Origin: Adiantum capillus-veneris
Taxonomy: Eukaryota; Streptophyta; Polypodiopsida; Polypodiales; Pteridaceae
Reading direction: 5' to 3'
Length of the DNA: 64,000 nucleotides
Assembly: GCA_014529385.2 (NCBI GenBank)
Contig: CM043955.1
Location: forward strand, 150,675,640 to 150,739,639
Shown one piece after another: positions 12,130 through 23,570 of the stretch. Within the stretch, counting starts at the first letter, position 1, and the number at the start of each line of letters is the position of its first letter. Under the pieces are notes generated by a model. The model saw only the letters and a program-made list of their open reading frames with translations, was not told the origin of the DNA and ran no database searches. The translations under genes were made by a program, and so were the position numbers.

Positions 12130-13540
12130 CCGTATCTCAGCTACATCGCGGCCTCAAACAAAGGGCCCAATCTTGGTAAAAACACCATCTGCACCCGCTT
12201 TCCCACAATTGCTCCCCGACTTCAGACTTTGATATCTCAATGCTCCAAGCTCTGATTGAGGTGTTCTTGGTTCTTTGTGACTCCATATATGGCATACTAC
12301 ATTCTTGAATCCTCTGGAGGCCCAAAAAATTCCACATGGCACATTTCCCAATGCGATTGACCAGGCCCATAACTGGCCCTTGGCAATCATTCAATTGACC
12401 ATAACTTTTCCTCTAGAGGTCCAATTGGTGATCCAACAATACCGGCATGATCCACAAATTGAGCTTGACACGTCTACCTACTCACTCCACCTCTGACTAC
12501 CTGCCCATACCTGCCATATCCGTCGAAGATCTATAAAACCTCCTAAATTTGGAGAGCTCTATCTTTCACACCGTGGCTCCATTTGAGGAGTAGTCTGGAC
12601 CAGCTTCTAGAGCATCTCAAGCACTACGTTCTTGAGCATTATCCTTGCCCTTAGGACACTTTGACTAACCATCCCAACTGGCCCATTCTGGAGCCTTTTT
12701 TATCCAAAAAGTTGCTTTAAGCATACATTTCCCCTACCCTTTGACTGCCTGGGACCTTTGTACCTGCTTAAACCCTTTACCATGCACTTGTGCACGCCTC
12801 TAGCACTGCTTAGCACCCCTTCTAGCCTGGACCAACCTTGCCAAGACCTCTTATTGAAAGAGTACATGGGGGAACATGACGTGTAGGTACAACAAAATTG
12901 TGACATATGTCGCTTGAGAGCGGGGGGGGGGGGTTTGGGACCCGAAACTCCACGATGATGGCCTAACTCTTGTGCTTCTCTGTACCCTTTGGAGTTCTTG
13001 CATCTTGATTTTGAGTTAGGTGAGGGTCAAGGCATCACTTATCCACACATTGGTGCCCTTGAGAAGTTGTAGAAGCGTTATTCGTGCCTCTTCTCTTTAT
13101 TAATGAAGACAAGAATTCCTTGATTGTTGTGGTTGTTATAGTGGACCTTCTCAATTGTGTTGGGGTTGAGCTCGTTTGGGTGAATGGATTCATTGAGCTT
13201 GACTAGTGTCGAGGTGTAGTCATCGTCCTCCCCTGACCAAGTAGAGGGGAAACTGCCAATGCGAACCGAGAGTGCTAATCCTTCCCGTTAGTGGCATTCT
13301 TGCATGCAATCTTCTACGTTGGAGGAGATAGTGGTGATTGCTTAGTTGACTTGAGTAGCAAGGTTGGCTACGCTTGCAATGAGAGTGTGCTTGACTTCCT
13401 TTGCTTTGGCAAGGAGATTATTGTTGTCAGCTTGTTTTTGTGACTCTTCTAAATTCCCTTCATTAACCTCTCAAACATCTCTATTTACAAATTTTTTGCA
13501 ACTTATTGAAAAATGAAAAAACTTCAAAGCGAGCAAGTCT
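12130..13540. other. LTR- or UTR-like sequence, no recognisable gene
   Basis: No convincing open frame. The stretch at about 12397-12433 resembles the 5' leader of the LINE at 18275-18312 (both contain cataactt followed by tccaatt or tccgattt and ggtgatc). Such a block is often seen in plant retroelement leaders, so this may be a decayed leader or LTR. A 12-G run lies at about 12920. Confidence 0.35.
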
Positions 13541-13549
13541 TGCGAGAAA

Positions 13550-13970
13550 AGAAGGGTTTAGAGGTTATTGGGGGGGGGGGGGGGGGGTATGAGTGGTAGA
13601 ATCCAAAAACACCAGTTTTACACCAAACGTGTTTCGCTTGAATTAGCTCATCAGTGGTGCAAAACTTAGGTGGAATGGGGGAGTATAAATAGGTGGGGCA
13701 AGGTTCAAAAAAATTGTACAGAGCCCAGTAATTAAAAAAAGGGATGGTGCCAATTGAAGGAGAGTTACTCCCACAATTAATTAGCAAGTACTCAATTAGA
13801 GAGGGGGAATTCGTAAGGGAGGTACAAAAAAAGGAGGCTATTAAAGGGTGTACCAAAGACTAATGGAGGGTTTGGAGGGTACTTGAAGGAGGGGGAACAT
13901 GTAAGGGAGGTACATGTAAAGAGAAGGCTATTTTAAAGGGTGTACAAGAGAGCTTTTGGAAGCAGCTTTC
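13550..13970. repeat. G/A-rich region with a duplicated ~45-bp block and a TATA-like box
   Basis: A G-run of roughly 18 bp (about 13569-13587) is followed at about 13683 by a good TATA-like box (tataaata). Beyond it, the block gtaagggaggtac ... ggctatt ... aaagggtgtac occurs twice (about 13815-13855 and 13901-13947). No coding sequence follows, so this is probably the promoter end of an old element rather than a host promoter. Confidence 0.4.
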
Positions 13971-14659
13971 TAAGGAGCTTTTTCTAAGCCTTTTACTTCA
14001 ATAGTGTTTGCATCGATAAAGCTTTCCACACCCTTTGTGGAGAGAGAATTTTGGAGGGATATTTCTTTGTTATTTTTCAATTCCAATTGAACCTTGAAAC
14101 TAACATGTGCACCAGAAAAAATAATGCTTTGAACATAGGGGAAGGAGAAGAAGATACATGTCACCATATTAAATCACAAAGTTCTCCAAATAGAATTACA
14201 ATATTAATTCAGCAACTCACATGCAATAACCAAAATATGCTTTGCACATAGCAGAAGAACAAGAAGACACAAGCCACCTTCTCTAATCATGAATTCCCTA
14301 AAAAATAATTACTCCATTAAATGTATAGCTACAATTATATTTTTGCACTAGGGGATGTCATCGAAACAATTAAATTACATTTTGTTTTATGCCGTACGAT
14401 GACGGTTGAACACTTGAAGCAAATCTTCATTTGTCATCTTGCTCTGATGGATAAACATATTGTGGTAAAGGAAGATGAAGTAAATATGCTTGCAGGCTAT
14501 ATATGGTTTGCTTTGTGCCGCTCATTAACTCTCCACATGTACACATCGGGATAATTGCAATATGAACTTTGTACCTCTCCCCCTGTAATTATGAAGAAGA
14601 TGTCTCTACACGAATTTTTCATGCATACTCAAGCATGCATGCATGTCTTCACGTTAGTG

Positions 14660-17625
14660 TGCTACACAATTCGGGCAACCATAGTTACTGCCAATTCAAT
14701 TCTCTTGGAGGCTTGAATTGATACTCCTGGCCGATAAGGCACATTTCTTGTTTTTGTAACTACAGGCTTCTTCATTGTGAAGCCTCCTATCTGAGTAATG
14801 CCAATAAAACTGAAGAAGTCATGTTTGTTCCCTTTTCCATTGGCCATATATTGGGGACTCTTGCAGGGATTTGTGTGATTTTGTTACATATTCCACATGT
14901 GATCCACACTATCATTGCAAAACCACATGAATTCTGCCTTTGAACTAGTACCATGTGCAGTATCATCCCCTCTTTCCCATGTCCGAATACTCCAAAAGGA
15001 TGGTGCAACAACACTTGTACCTGTGTTCTTCAGATTTTTTTGCAATTTTCTACTCTAGATCCTAACCACCCTTGACATTGAACCCTGCTTCCCTTTTGTA
15101 TGAGTTCCCACATTGTCTTATGAATGCATGTTTCATCAACCACTAGCCCACCCTCGTGTTCTTTGACTATTTGACTGACCACTTTGGCAGTTGCTTGGAC
15201 ACCTCCACGATTTTGTGGGATGTTTTTTGTGAGATGCTCAGGTCGATGTGAAGAATTTTCCTCCTCATAGCTTACTATCCCAACCTATTTTCTCTTCTTG
15301 GCAATTGTATTATTATCTCTCTCCACTCTCAGTTATTGATAGAGTGGTGTACCTCCTAGCCCATCCTCAATATCTCTAGCGATAGTAGTTGGGCCTAGTG
15401 CTTGGCCTTGTTGTGCCACCTTGTTTCTCTACAGAAGGTCCACCTTTGTGATATCTACCCTCGACAAAAGAAAGCATCTTCACACTTTGTATCAAAGTGT
15501 TTGATAGATCAAACACGCATGCATCGTACAAGCTCAACATTTCTTTGTTTCCCTCCCCAACAAGCCAACCCGCATGCTTTTTTCAGTAAGGTTTGTAGTT
15601 GGAATGTACGACAGATCATCCACTTCCTACAACATAATTTTATTAAGAGATTCCATTCAAACACTAAAATATAGGACTACCTTTAAAAAATAGCTTGTCA
15701 ATGTTTACCCCAACAAAGTGTTTTCTCCAACGATGATACCATACATGCCACCAACTTAGCCAACAATCCATTTGCAATAAGTTATAGTCAGACACTTTTC
15801 CAGATGTCCACCAATGTATATTCCTGTACATGCTCGTTGCCTCTTCCTCACTCCTTGCACAACACCATAACTTACACATACGCTTTTGCTCATCTTGGAA
15901 ATTTTTATGCACGTACTGCAAGGTGTGAATGTGCAAGCTTTGCTCCCAATAATACAAGCATGAGTGTTCTCTTCCTTCCATAACATTCTCAGGTCCTCTG
16001 TTGAATACAGTTTGAATAGCTTTTCAATTTTCTCAGCCTCATCTGCCATGAATCCTCTAAAATCAGTTGGACGGTGGCCGTTGTTCAACAACACTGAATT
16101 CATCATTTCCTAGAATATGATATGCGCTTCTCTCTTCTTCTTTCATCTTGCAAATGGAAATTGTTTGCATATATTGAATCTTGCAAAGATTAATGATCAG
16201 TCAATGCTACAAAGGAACAAAGAAGAAGTTGGAAGTTGAACCAGCATCCAGCTTCTTCTCAAGTCTCCGCTCCCGTCTTGGTGCATTCTATTTACCAGCT
16301 CGACACCAGATCCAGGGCCATTGATTGACATTTTGAACACATGGCATCGTTTAATACGGTCTGTGGATTGCCCTAGAAATAGCATACTGTGGAAAAACTT
16401 GTAGCCGCACTTTTTTTTCACTCAAATCAATTGGAACTCAGCACCAAATCCAATCCATGTAATGCTTGCCTTACTCATCCAATATTTAACATGAGATTAA
16501 TATCACGTGAGCAAAGATTAATTGAGCCAATATCAGAGAATAGATAAAAGTTGTCATTACCTTTGCGTATTGATCAATGGTTGCATCTCCTCCAATATAG
16601 AGAGGATCTCATTGCTATTTAGTTGCTCCCCATTTTCTCAAACCATTGTTCCCATTACCATCTGCTTTGCAAGATTTAATTGCAACTGCCTAGGTCTAGT
16701 CGTTGGTGTTTCATATACCACACAAGACATAAGTTTTCTCGTTTGTAAAATTGCCGATCGCAAAACTCCCTTTGTGACGGGGTGGTTATGCCTTTTGATG
16801 TGGATGAACAATCGGGTCCAATTGTATTGCGAGCAAGTAATAGACAACACATGACACTCTCAAAGCATAAAGTGGAATCTGATCATAGTGTAAGCATCAA
16901 AGTTTTCCGTTTTTTGGAGCTCAACATACCAATTGACGTAATTGATGTTTGCAACTTCCCTGTCCAAGAAGTCTCATTTGGCCATCGGCTCATCGCATTG
17001 ATCGAGCACAAGCTAGTTTTGGAAACGAGGTGCCCGACACATTTATTTCTTTTTATTAAAGCTGGGTACCTCATTCTAGAATGAACAAACTTAACCCAAC
17101 AATGGCCATCATACTTCTGATCCATCCCTAACATTTTGGGGACACCATCTGGCATTGTAACCAACTCATAAACACAGTCTCCATTGTACACCTGGGGAAC
17201 TTCATCTATATTTTTCTTAATTAAACACCTAGAAAGCATTCGGCTCAACTTGGGGTACTTGTGCCTATGTAGCACAATGAACTCCAAAGTACTCTGTGCT
17301 TTTTCTATCTAATTTGATCCCGAGGATATTTTTTTGTCTTTCCTTTCTTCTTCCCTTTAATCATCATTTATTGCTTGTTGGCAAAAAATGATGAGTTAAT
17401 CATTTTTTGTTGGCAAACAAAAAATGAGTCTTGATGTTTATTGGCCGAGTTACCAGCAAAAGAGACTTCTTTTTCATCAGTGGAGCTGTCAAACAACTTT
17501 ATTATTGCCACACTTGATTTTGAGGACATATTCAAACCCTTATTTATGGCTAACCAAAAAATTGTGGACAAGGTTGAATCCGACACATACTGAAATTGAT
17601 GACTTAATGTCACACCATCTTCCAC
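14660..17625 (-). pseudogene. Decayed minus-strand coding cluster, possibly MULE-like transposase
   Basis: Successive minus-strand frames from 17625 to 14662 read like one decayed protein gene. Around 17287-16883 there are paired cysteines and an NETSWTG motif. At 16850-16638 a basic segment IHIKRHNHPVTKG is followed by paired basic and hydrophobic helices. That Cys-rich plus H-x-H-P arrangement resembles the DNA-binding N-terminus of some MULE/FLYWCH-type transposases (from memory). Further blocks at 16106-15756 and 15300-14790 are acidic or aromatic-rich without a motif I can name. No terminal inverted repeats were found. A different DNA transposon or a host gene relic is possible. Confidence 0.35.
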
Positions 17626-18154
17626 CTTAGTCTAAATATCGCCATCCAAAGTGGAAATGATGGAAAACATCTCATTGTTACTACCACCCCCATAATCGCT
17701 AAGATTCACCATGGAAAATCTTGTTGGGCAATCAAGCAACAAAGGTTCACTACTAACAATATTCAAGAACAGACTCACCTTGCTTGATGAAGAGGAATCC
17801 ATCACTTGTTGAATCCTTTAAAGCTTACTGGCTGTCTAGATATATGTAAGCTGACACCCAAGCCTATATTTATAGGCAATTGACACACTCAAATACATAC
17901 GTTGAACCTCTGCCAATGTTACTCTAGTTGCAAGTATATCTTGGAGAAAATCCTGTTGGTCTAGCACTCAATTAGTTTTAATTCCTCCTCTATTCTCTCT
18001 ACCACTATCATTTGAAAACTTTCTCTATTTATCTTCTTCTATACAGTTTTTAACTCCCTTTTTCTCTCCCCTTTCACTATTCCTATACCTCTATCAACAA
18101 CTTTCCCTACCCTGATCTTGTTATTTCTCATTCTCTCTCGCTCCCTATCTCCCT

Positions 18155-18158
<4 letters not shown>

Positions 18159-18229
<71 letters not shown>
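18159..18229. repeat. (CT)n microsatellite at the LINE 5' boundary
   Basis: A CT tract of about 70 bp at the end of a ~250-bp C/T-rich stretch. It stops exactly where LINE-like leader sequence begins (about 18230). Confidence 0.95.
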
Positions 18230-18232
<3 letters not shown>

Positions 18233-18455
18233 GCCGTTTTTTTGACCTAGTAGACAGCAGTCCACTCTTTTGATCATAACTTCTTCATCCGAACTCCGAT
18301 TTGGGTGATCTATAGCCTCAATCGAAGAGCACGAAGTCCTCTACGCATTGATGTAAAGACAGAAATTTTCAGAGTTATGGAAGGCATTTCTGTAGCAGCA
18401 TTTCCGAAGTGAACAGGTTCAACAAAATTGATTCTCATCTCCTATTTTACATACA

Positions 18456-19406
18456 ATGTCTTCCGGCACTCGCAAGGGTTCTTCTTCTTCAACAAGGTCC
18501 ACAACCATTGTGGAAAATGATCCAAAATCTCCTAAGTATGGAGATAGCAACACAACCACCCAACCAACAACATCGGAAACCATGATCATGGCGTACTTGG
18601 TATCATTGCAAGAGACCGTAAACAAACAAGGCGAAGACTTACGAGCACTTGCAATGGAGAATGGCACACTAAGGGTACTTGTGGTTGAGAATGAGAATCT
18701 CAAGAGGACACTTGAGATGCAAACAACACGTTTGATGCAACTTGAAGAGGAAGTCAAGGAATGTAAACGCTCTCTTGTGGACTTGAATGCTTTGAAGGAG
18801 CGGATGAGCAAAGTAGAGCATGACCATGTATTGAAAGAGGAGAAATTTGACACTATGAGCCGGGATGTATGCGACATGAAAAATGTATGCACAAACAAGT
18901 CTTGGGCTGATGTATGTGGTAGCAATGTGGTTTCTAATTCCTCACTCATGCAAGCTATGGTTCAAACAAAGAATGTTGAGAATGTGGATGTGGAGGAGTT
19001 GAAGGAACGGGAGCGACGTTCCAAGAACATTGTTATTCGTGGAATTCCCGAAGAGAAGTTAGAGACACCTCCTTCTCTTGCCATTGTTATTGAAGATTTC
19101 TTCAAAACCCACTTTGGCATGTCCGGAGTTATGGTCTATGGAGCACATAGAGTGGCGAAGCAAGGAGCTCCTCGCTTGGGAGAACGGCCAATTGTATGCA
19201 CCATGCCGGATGAAACCAAGCGAAAGATTATCCTTGATAATAGTTGGATCTATTTGAGGGATACAAAATGTTTTGTATGTGAAGATCGCACTATTAAGCA
19301 ACAAAATATGCGTCGCAAGGCATATGAGGAAAAGAATAATAAAAACAAGAAGATCTCTCATGAAGAAAATGTGCCCAAGGAGGAGGGAAGTCTCTCAAGC
19401 AAATAG
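18456..19406 (+). CDS. LINE ORF1p-like RNA-binding protein
   Basis: This 316-aa frame has a Ser/Thr-rich N-terminus and a coiled coil at about residues 45-140 (regular heptads with ENGTLRVLVVENENLKRT-type Leu/Val spacing). An RRM-like domain starts with SKNIVIRGIPEE at about residue 190. A basic C-terminal domain (about 265-316) contains GERPIVCTMP and a Lys/Asn-rich end. That order matches L1 ORF1p, a trimeric RNA chaperone that packages the LINE RNA. The ATG at 18456 is the first good start after the leader. It ends in TAG at 19404-19406, in the same frame as ORF2. Sequence looks intact. Confidence 0.8.
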   Translation: MSSGTRKGSSSSTRSTTIVENDPKSPKYGDSNTTTQPTTSETMIMAYLVSLQETVNKQGEDLRALAMENGTLRVLVVENENLKRTLEMQTTRLMQLEEEVKECKRSLVDLNALKERMSKVEHDHVLKEEKFDTMSRDVCDMKNVCTNKSWADVCGSNVVSNSSLMQAMVQTKNVENVDVEELKERERRSKNIVIRGIPEEKLETPPSLAIVIEDFFKTHFGMSGVMVYGAHRVAKQGAPRLGERPIVCTMPDETKRKIILDNSWIYLRDTKCFVCEDRTIKQQNMRRKAYEEKNNKNKKISHEENVPKEEGSLSSK

Positions 19407-19412
19407 GGATGC

Positions 19413-22400
19413 GTGACCTATGAGACCGAGTTACAATTGAAAATATGCTTTTGGAATTGTAATGGATACCCATGGAATGCGGGTGTTGGCATTGATGAAC
19501 TAACAAGCAAAGCCGATGTTGTACTTCTTGTTGAAACTTGGGAGCATGATACACAAAGGATTAACGGCTTGGAGGATTACAATGTACATTCATTAATGTG
19601 GTCAAAGAATCTCAAGCAACGAAGAGGACAAGGAGGGTTAGCATGTATGGTTAAGAAAGGATTGGAAGATTTTGTATCAATTGTGAAAGATGACAAGTAC
19701 AAACGTTATGTATGGCTGAAAATTATGACACCAAAAAGAGCACCCATTTTTGTAGCCGGTTGCTACATTCCTCATCATGATTCTCCCTTTTATGCTTGCA
19801 TGGATAGAGATCAACCATTTTCTGATTTGGAAGAGGACATTGCTTATTTCAAAGGTGAAGGTGATGTTATTGTATTTGGGGATATGAATGCTCGCACAAA
19901 AACATTGCAACATGATACTCAACAATTTGATATGCCATACATTTCAAGGGAGCTGGAGGAAGTTCACTTGTATGATCGTACTTCAATGGATGAGAAAGAG
20001 CCGGATCACTATGGAAAGTTACTTTTACACATGTGTAATAGCACGGGTATGATCATTGCCAATGGTGTATCTTTGTGGAGTGAAACCAATGGATTTACAT
20101 GTAGAAGACATAATGGGGATAGTGTGATTGACTATATGCTACTCTCTGAAGCCATCATGTATCGCATAAAGAGTTTTATGTTTGGTCAATGGACCCCGGA
20201 ATCCGACCATCGCACCTTATGTATTGACCTTTCATGTGGAGAAGCAACTAAGCATGATAATCTCAGCCAAAGGAAAGAGAAGTTATCACTATGTATGGAT
20301 TTCAAACGGGCACCAATGTACATTGAAATGGTTGAGCAAAAATTATGGATGACAAAGCTTCAATGTGATGCACCATTGGAAACTAAATGGGAAGCTTTCA
20401 AGAAAGCTATTTGTTCTTGTGCGGAAGAATGCTTTGCCATAAAGCATCTCCATGGTATCCACAAAGATAGATCACGCAAAAGGTGGTTTGATAAAGAATG
20501 TCAAGATGTTCGAAAGTCCTTGATAAAGCTTGATGCAACTATGGACAAAGACAACTATCAAAGTCATTTGCGTACATACAAGGGATTGATTCAAAAGAAG
20601 AGAAGAAGATGGGAAGTAAAGCAACAAGAATTTCAAGTCCAAGAAAAGGCATATGCATGTGGAAGATTTTGGAGAAACTTGAGAGGCAAGCGGGTTGAGA
20701 ATTTTGGTAGCTTGAGTCTAGTGGATATGTACACACATTGTAGGCAATTATATGAGCAAGAAAATACTGAAAAAATGCCATTTTATGGTTCACTCCCATG
20801 TATGCCGTCTTTTTTTACTATTGAGGATGTATGCGGTGGGCTTGAAAAGTTGGCCACTCGCAAAGTGGGAGATCTTCAAGGTATCAAGCCGGAGATGATC
20901 AAATGGACGGGAGATTTTACCCATGAGTGGATGTGTGATATGTTCAACCTTGCACTTCAACATGGTATGCCTTATGATTGGAGTACTAATTGGGTTAAGC
21001 CTTTGCATAAAGAAGGGGATGTAAAGAATGTAAGCAACTACCGGACTATAATGATTGGGTCTCTTATGGCAAAGTTGTTTGGGTGCATAATGGAGATGAA
21101 ATTGAGTGATTGGGCTGAAGAGAATGACAAGCGTGCAAAGGGACAAGCGGGTTTTCGTCGATGCCATAGCACCATTGATCATCTTGTCACTCTTCGTGTT
21201 CTCATGGAGGAAAGTCGGTTGCAAGGCAAGCGATTGTATTGTTGTTTTGTGGACTTTAAGAAAGCCTTTGATATGATTCCACGTAACAATTTGTGGAGAA
21301 GGATGGAAGAACTCCAAGTGCCAAGTGAGTTTATGCTTGCGGTTTCTCGAATCTATGAAAAGGTGATTTGTCAATTGCGCATGGGAAGAGAAATTTCAGA
21401 AATTTTTGTAAGCACTATTGGGGTTAAACAAGGATGTCCATTGTCACCAACTCTCTTTGGTCTATGCATCGATCAATTGGAACAAATGGTACTTGACTTT
21501 ATGCAAGAAGAAGGCATTGAAGAGGTCACTATTTGCAATGCGGTAATCATGCTTTTGTTGTATGCGGATGATGTAGTGCTTCTAGTACACACTTTAGAAG
21601 ATGCACAAAAGCTTATGGTTGTCCTTGAGAACTTTTGCTTCCATAGTGGGCTGATTGTAAATGAATCCAAAACAAAGGTTATGCTTGTGAAAACCAACCA
21701 TAAGGAGAAGCCATGCATTGTGTACAACAACGAGACACTTGAAGTTGTTGAGAGCTTTAAGTACCTTGGCCTTGAGGTTCCATCCAATCACAAGTGGCAT
21801 GAATGTGCTATGCGTCGTTTGGAAGCGGGAAAGAGAGCATATTATGCATTTGAGAACATGTGTAATGCGGGAAACATCAAGTGTTGGGTTCTCAAGAAGT
21901 ATCTTTTTGATGCATTGGTGACACCGGTTCTTCTTTATGGAGTTGAAGTGTGGGGCGGGAGCATCTCAAAGTCTACTTGGAAAGAGTTTGAGAATGTCCA
22001 AAAGCGTTTTCTTACAAACTTTCTCCAAGTTAAGACACAAACACCATATATGCTCTTACTTCTTGAGTCGGGATCTCTTCCAATTGAGGTTATGGGCATG
22101 GAAAGGGTTGTGGAGTACATGATAAAGATGCGTCAAAACCCCTCACATCGACTTCCTACAATTGCATGGGAAGCAAGCAAAAAAGTTCAAAAGACGCATA
22201 AAAGCAAGCTCTTGAGCACGGGATGGATGCAAGACATAAAGAAGTGGTTTGGGAGATGGGATGCATTACACTTGCTACATGATGCTTCAATTGACTCTCA
22301 AGTGAATGAAGCTTTTCTACAACGCCAATGTATTATGGCTTGGGAGAAATCCGGTGGGTCACGCTTCATACATTACACCACCTATATTGCCCCCAACTAC

Positions 22401-22517
22401 AAAACCATGTTCTTCGCTGAGAGAGGAAACCGTACTCACACTTACATGCTTGAGCCTATTCCCTTGTCCGCGATACGCACTATCGCAGCAATTCGGCTTA
22501 GCTCCCATTTCCTTTGA
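19413..22517 (+). CDS. LINE ORF2p: endonuclease plus reverse transcriptase
   Basis: This frame of about 1034 codons nicks the target and reverse-transcribes LINE RNA. The endonuclease (about residues 10-270) keeps WNCNG, LLVETW, GDMN (D157) and SDH (D265/H266), all motifs of the EEP/APE-type nuclease. The RT (about 485-760) keeps DFKKAFD (D614), KQGCPLSP and YADD (717-720). No ATG lies near its start: the frame can begin at GTG 19413 but is also continuous with ORF1 across one TAG, and the next Met falls inside the endonuclease. TGA at 22515-22517 stops it early. The same frame then continues to TAG at 22803 through one more TGA (22572-22574) and contains a Cys/His-rich LINE tail. Confidence 0.85.
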   Translation: MTYETELQLKICFWNCNGYPWNAGVGIDELTSKADVVLLVETWEHDTQRINGLEDYNVHSLMWSKNLKQRRGQGGLACMVKKGLEDFVSIVKDDKYKRYVWLKIMTPKRAPIFVAGCYIPHHDSPFYACMDRDQPFSDLEEDIAYFKGEGDVIVFGDMNARTKTLQHDTQQFDMPYISRELEEVHLYDRTSMDEKEPDHYGKLLLHMCNSTGMIIANGVSLWSETNGFTCRRHNGDSVIDYMLLSEAIMYRIKSFMFGQWTPESDHRTLCIDLSCGEATKHDNLSQRKEKLSLCMDFKRAPMYIEMVEQKLWMTKLQCDAPLETKWEAFKKAICSCAEECFAIKHLHGIHKDRSRKRWFDKECQDVRKSLIKLDATMDKDNYQSHLRTYKGLIQKKRRRWEVKQQEFQVQEKAYACGRFWRNLRGKRVENFGSLSLVDMYTHCRQLYEQENTEKMPFYGSLPCMPSFFTIEDVCGGLEKLATRKVGDLQGIKPEMIKWTGDFTHEWMCDMFNLALQHGMPYDWSTNWVKPLHKEGDVKNVSNYRTIMIGSLMAKLFGCIMEMKLSDWAEENDKRAKGQAGFRRCHSTIDHLVTLRVLMEESRLQGKRLYCCFVDFKKAFDMIPRNNLWRRMEELQVPSEFMLAVSRIYEKVICQLRMGREISEIFVSTIGVKQGCPLSPTLFGLCIDQLEQMVLDFMQEEGIEEVTICNAVIMLLLYADDVVLLVHTLEDAQKLMVVLENFCFHSGLIVNESKTKVMLVKTNHKEKPCIVYNNETLEVVESFKYLGLEVPSNHKWHECAMRRLEAGKRAYYAFENMCNAGNIKCWVLKKYLFDALVTPVLLYGVEVWGGSISKSTWKEFENVQKRFLTNFLQVKTQTPYMLLLLESGSLPIEVMGMERVVEYMIKMRQNPSHRLPTIAWEASKKVQKTHKSKLLSTGWMQDIKKWFGRWDALHLLHDASIDSQVNEAFLQRQCIMAWEKSGGSRFIHYTTYIAPNYKTMFFAERGNRTHTYMLEPIPLSAIRTIAAIRLSSHFL

Positions 22518-22805
22518 TGCGAGATAGGGCGTTGGGGCAATGGAGAAGAGTCAAATCGATTGTGCACATTATGATCACTGCAAGTTCGAGAGTCTGAGTA
22601 CCACACACTACTAGAGTGCTCAGCTTTTGATCACATCCGAACTTGCTTCTCTCACATTTTCAGCCATAACTTAGACCTACACACTTTCCTCTCCCAGCCA
22701 AAGTGTGGGCTCTCCATTGCGACTCTCATCACTACAATTTTGGAGCATCGAGAGTCACTCATCAGCCATACACATACTACATCACATGTAGCTTTGGTCC
22801 CATAG
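22518..22805 (+). pseudogene. Degenerate zinc-binding tail of LINE ORF2
   Basis: Reading on in the ORF2 frame after the TGA gives CEIGRWGNGEESNRLCTL, a stop at 22572-22574, and then EYHTLLECSAFDHIR. Together these match the Cys-rich zf-RVT-type tail found at the end of plant LINE ORF2 proteins. The frame ends in TAG at 22803-22805, shortly before the repeat tail. Two TGA codons therefore separate this module from the RT. Confidence 0.65.
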
Positions 22806-22836
22806 GTCATATTTGACCTCCGAGGACGATAATAAA

Positions 22837-22849
22837 ATCTATCTATCTA

Positions 22850-22890
<41 letters not shown>

Positions 22891-23146
22891 GTGTGTGTGT
22901 GTGTGTGTGTGTCTATCTCTATCTCTCTCACTCTCCATTCATCTTTCTCTCTCTCCATATTTCCCCTCTCACTATCTCTATCTCTCCATATTTCCCCTCT
23001 CACTATCTCTATCTCTATCTCTCCATTCATCTTTCTCTCTCTCCATATTTCCCCTCTCACTATCTCTATCTCTATCTCTATCTCTATCTCTATCTCTATC
23101 TCTATCTCTCTCAGTCTCCATTTATCTTTCTCTCTCTCCATATTTC

Positions 23147-23235
<89 letters not shown>

Positions 23236-23323
23236 AGTGTTCCCCTCACTCTCTTTTTCTATCTCTCTCCCTGTTTTCACCTTATCTCTCTATTCTCCCC
23301 TCATCTCTCTCCTTGTGTTCCCA

Positions 23324-23414
<91 letters not shown>

Positions 23415-23517
23415 TCCCCTCATATCTCTCCAAGTGTTCCCCTCACTCTCTTTTTCTATCTCTCTCCATGTTTTCACCTTATCTCTCTATTCTCCCCTCA
23501 TCTCTCTCCTTGTGTTC

Positions 23518-23562
<45 letters not shown>

Positions 23563-23570
23563 TTCCATTG
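22837..23570. repeat. Compound (ATCT)n/(CT)n/(TG)n microsatellite cluster
   Basis: About 730 bp of pyrimidine-rich repeats: ATCT units, CT runs, a TG run (about 22890-22912), diverged blocks of the type ctctccatatttcccctctcacta, and two long CT tracts (23150-23234, 23331-23412). A block of about 95 bp recurs at roughly 23235-23330 and 23425-23520. All three plus-strand frames are open only because CT repeats lack stops, so the Ser/Leu-rich frames are not genes. Confidence 0.9.

Larger units (their letters stand above)
18230..22860 (+). mobile_element. Near full-length L1-type LINE
   Basis: The element has a 5' leader of about 225 bp, ORF1 (18456-19406), ORF2 (from 19407/19413) and a 3' end that passes into an (ATCT)n then (CT)n tail from about 22837. 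ORF1 encodes a coiled coil plus RRM-like domain. ORF2 encodes an apurinic-type endonuclease and a reverse transcriptase, with a degenerate zinc-binding tail. No RNase H or second RT is seen. Target-site duplications cannot be told apart because CT tracts lie on both sides. Coding is unusually well kept for this window, so the copy is young compared with its surroundings. Confidence 0.85.
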
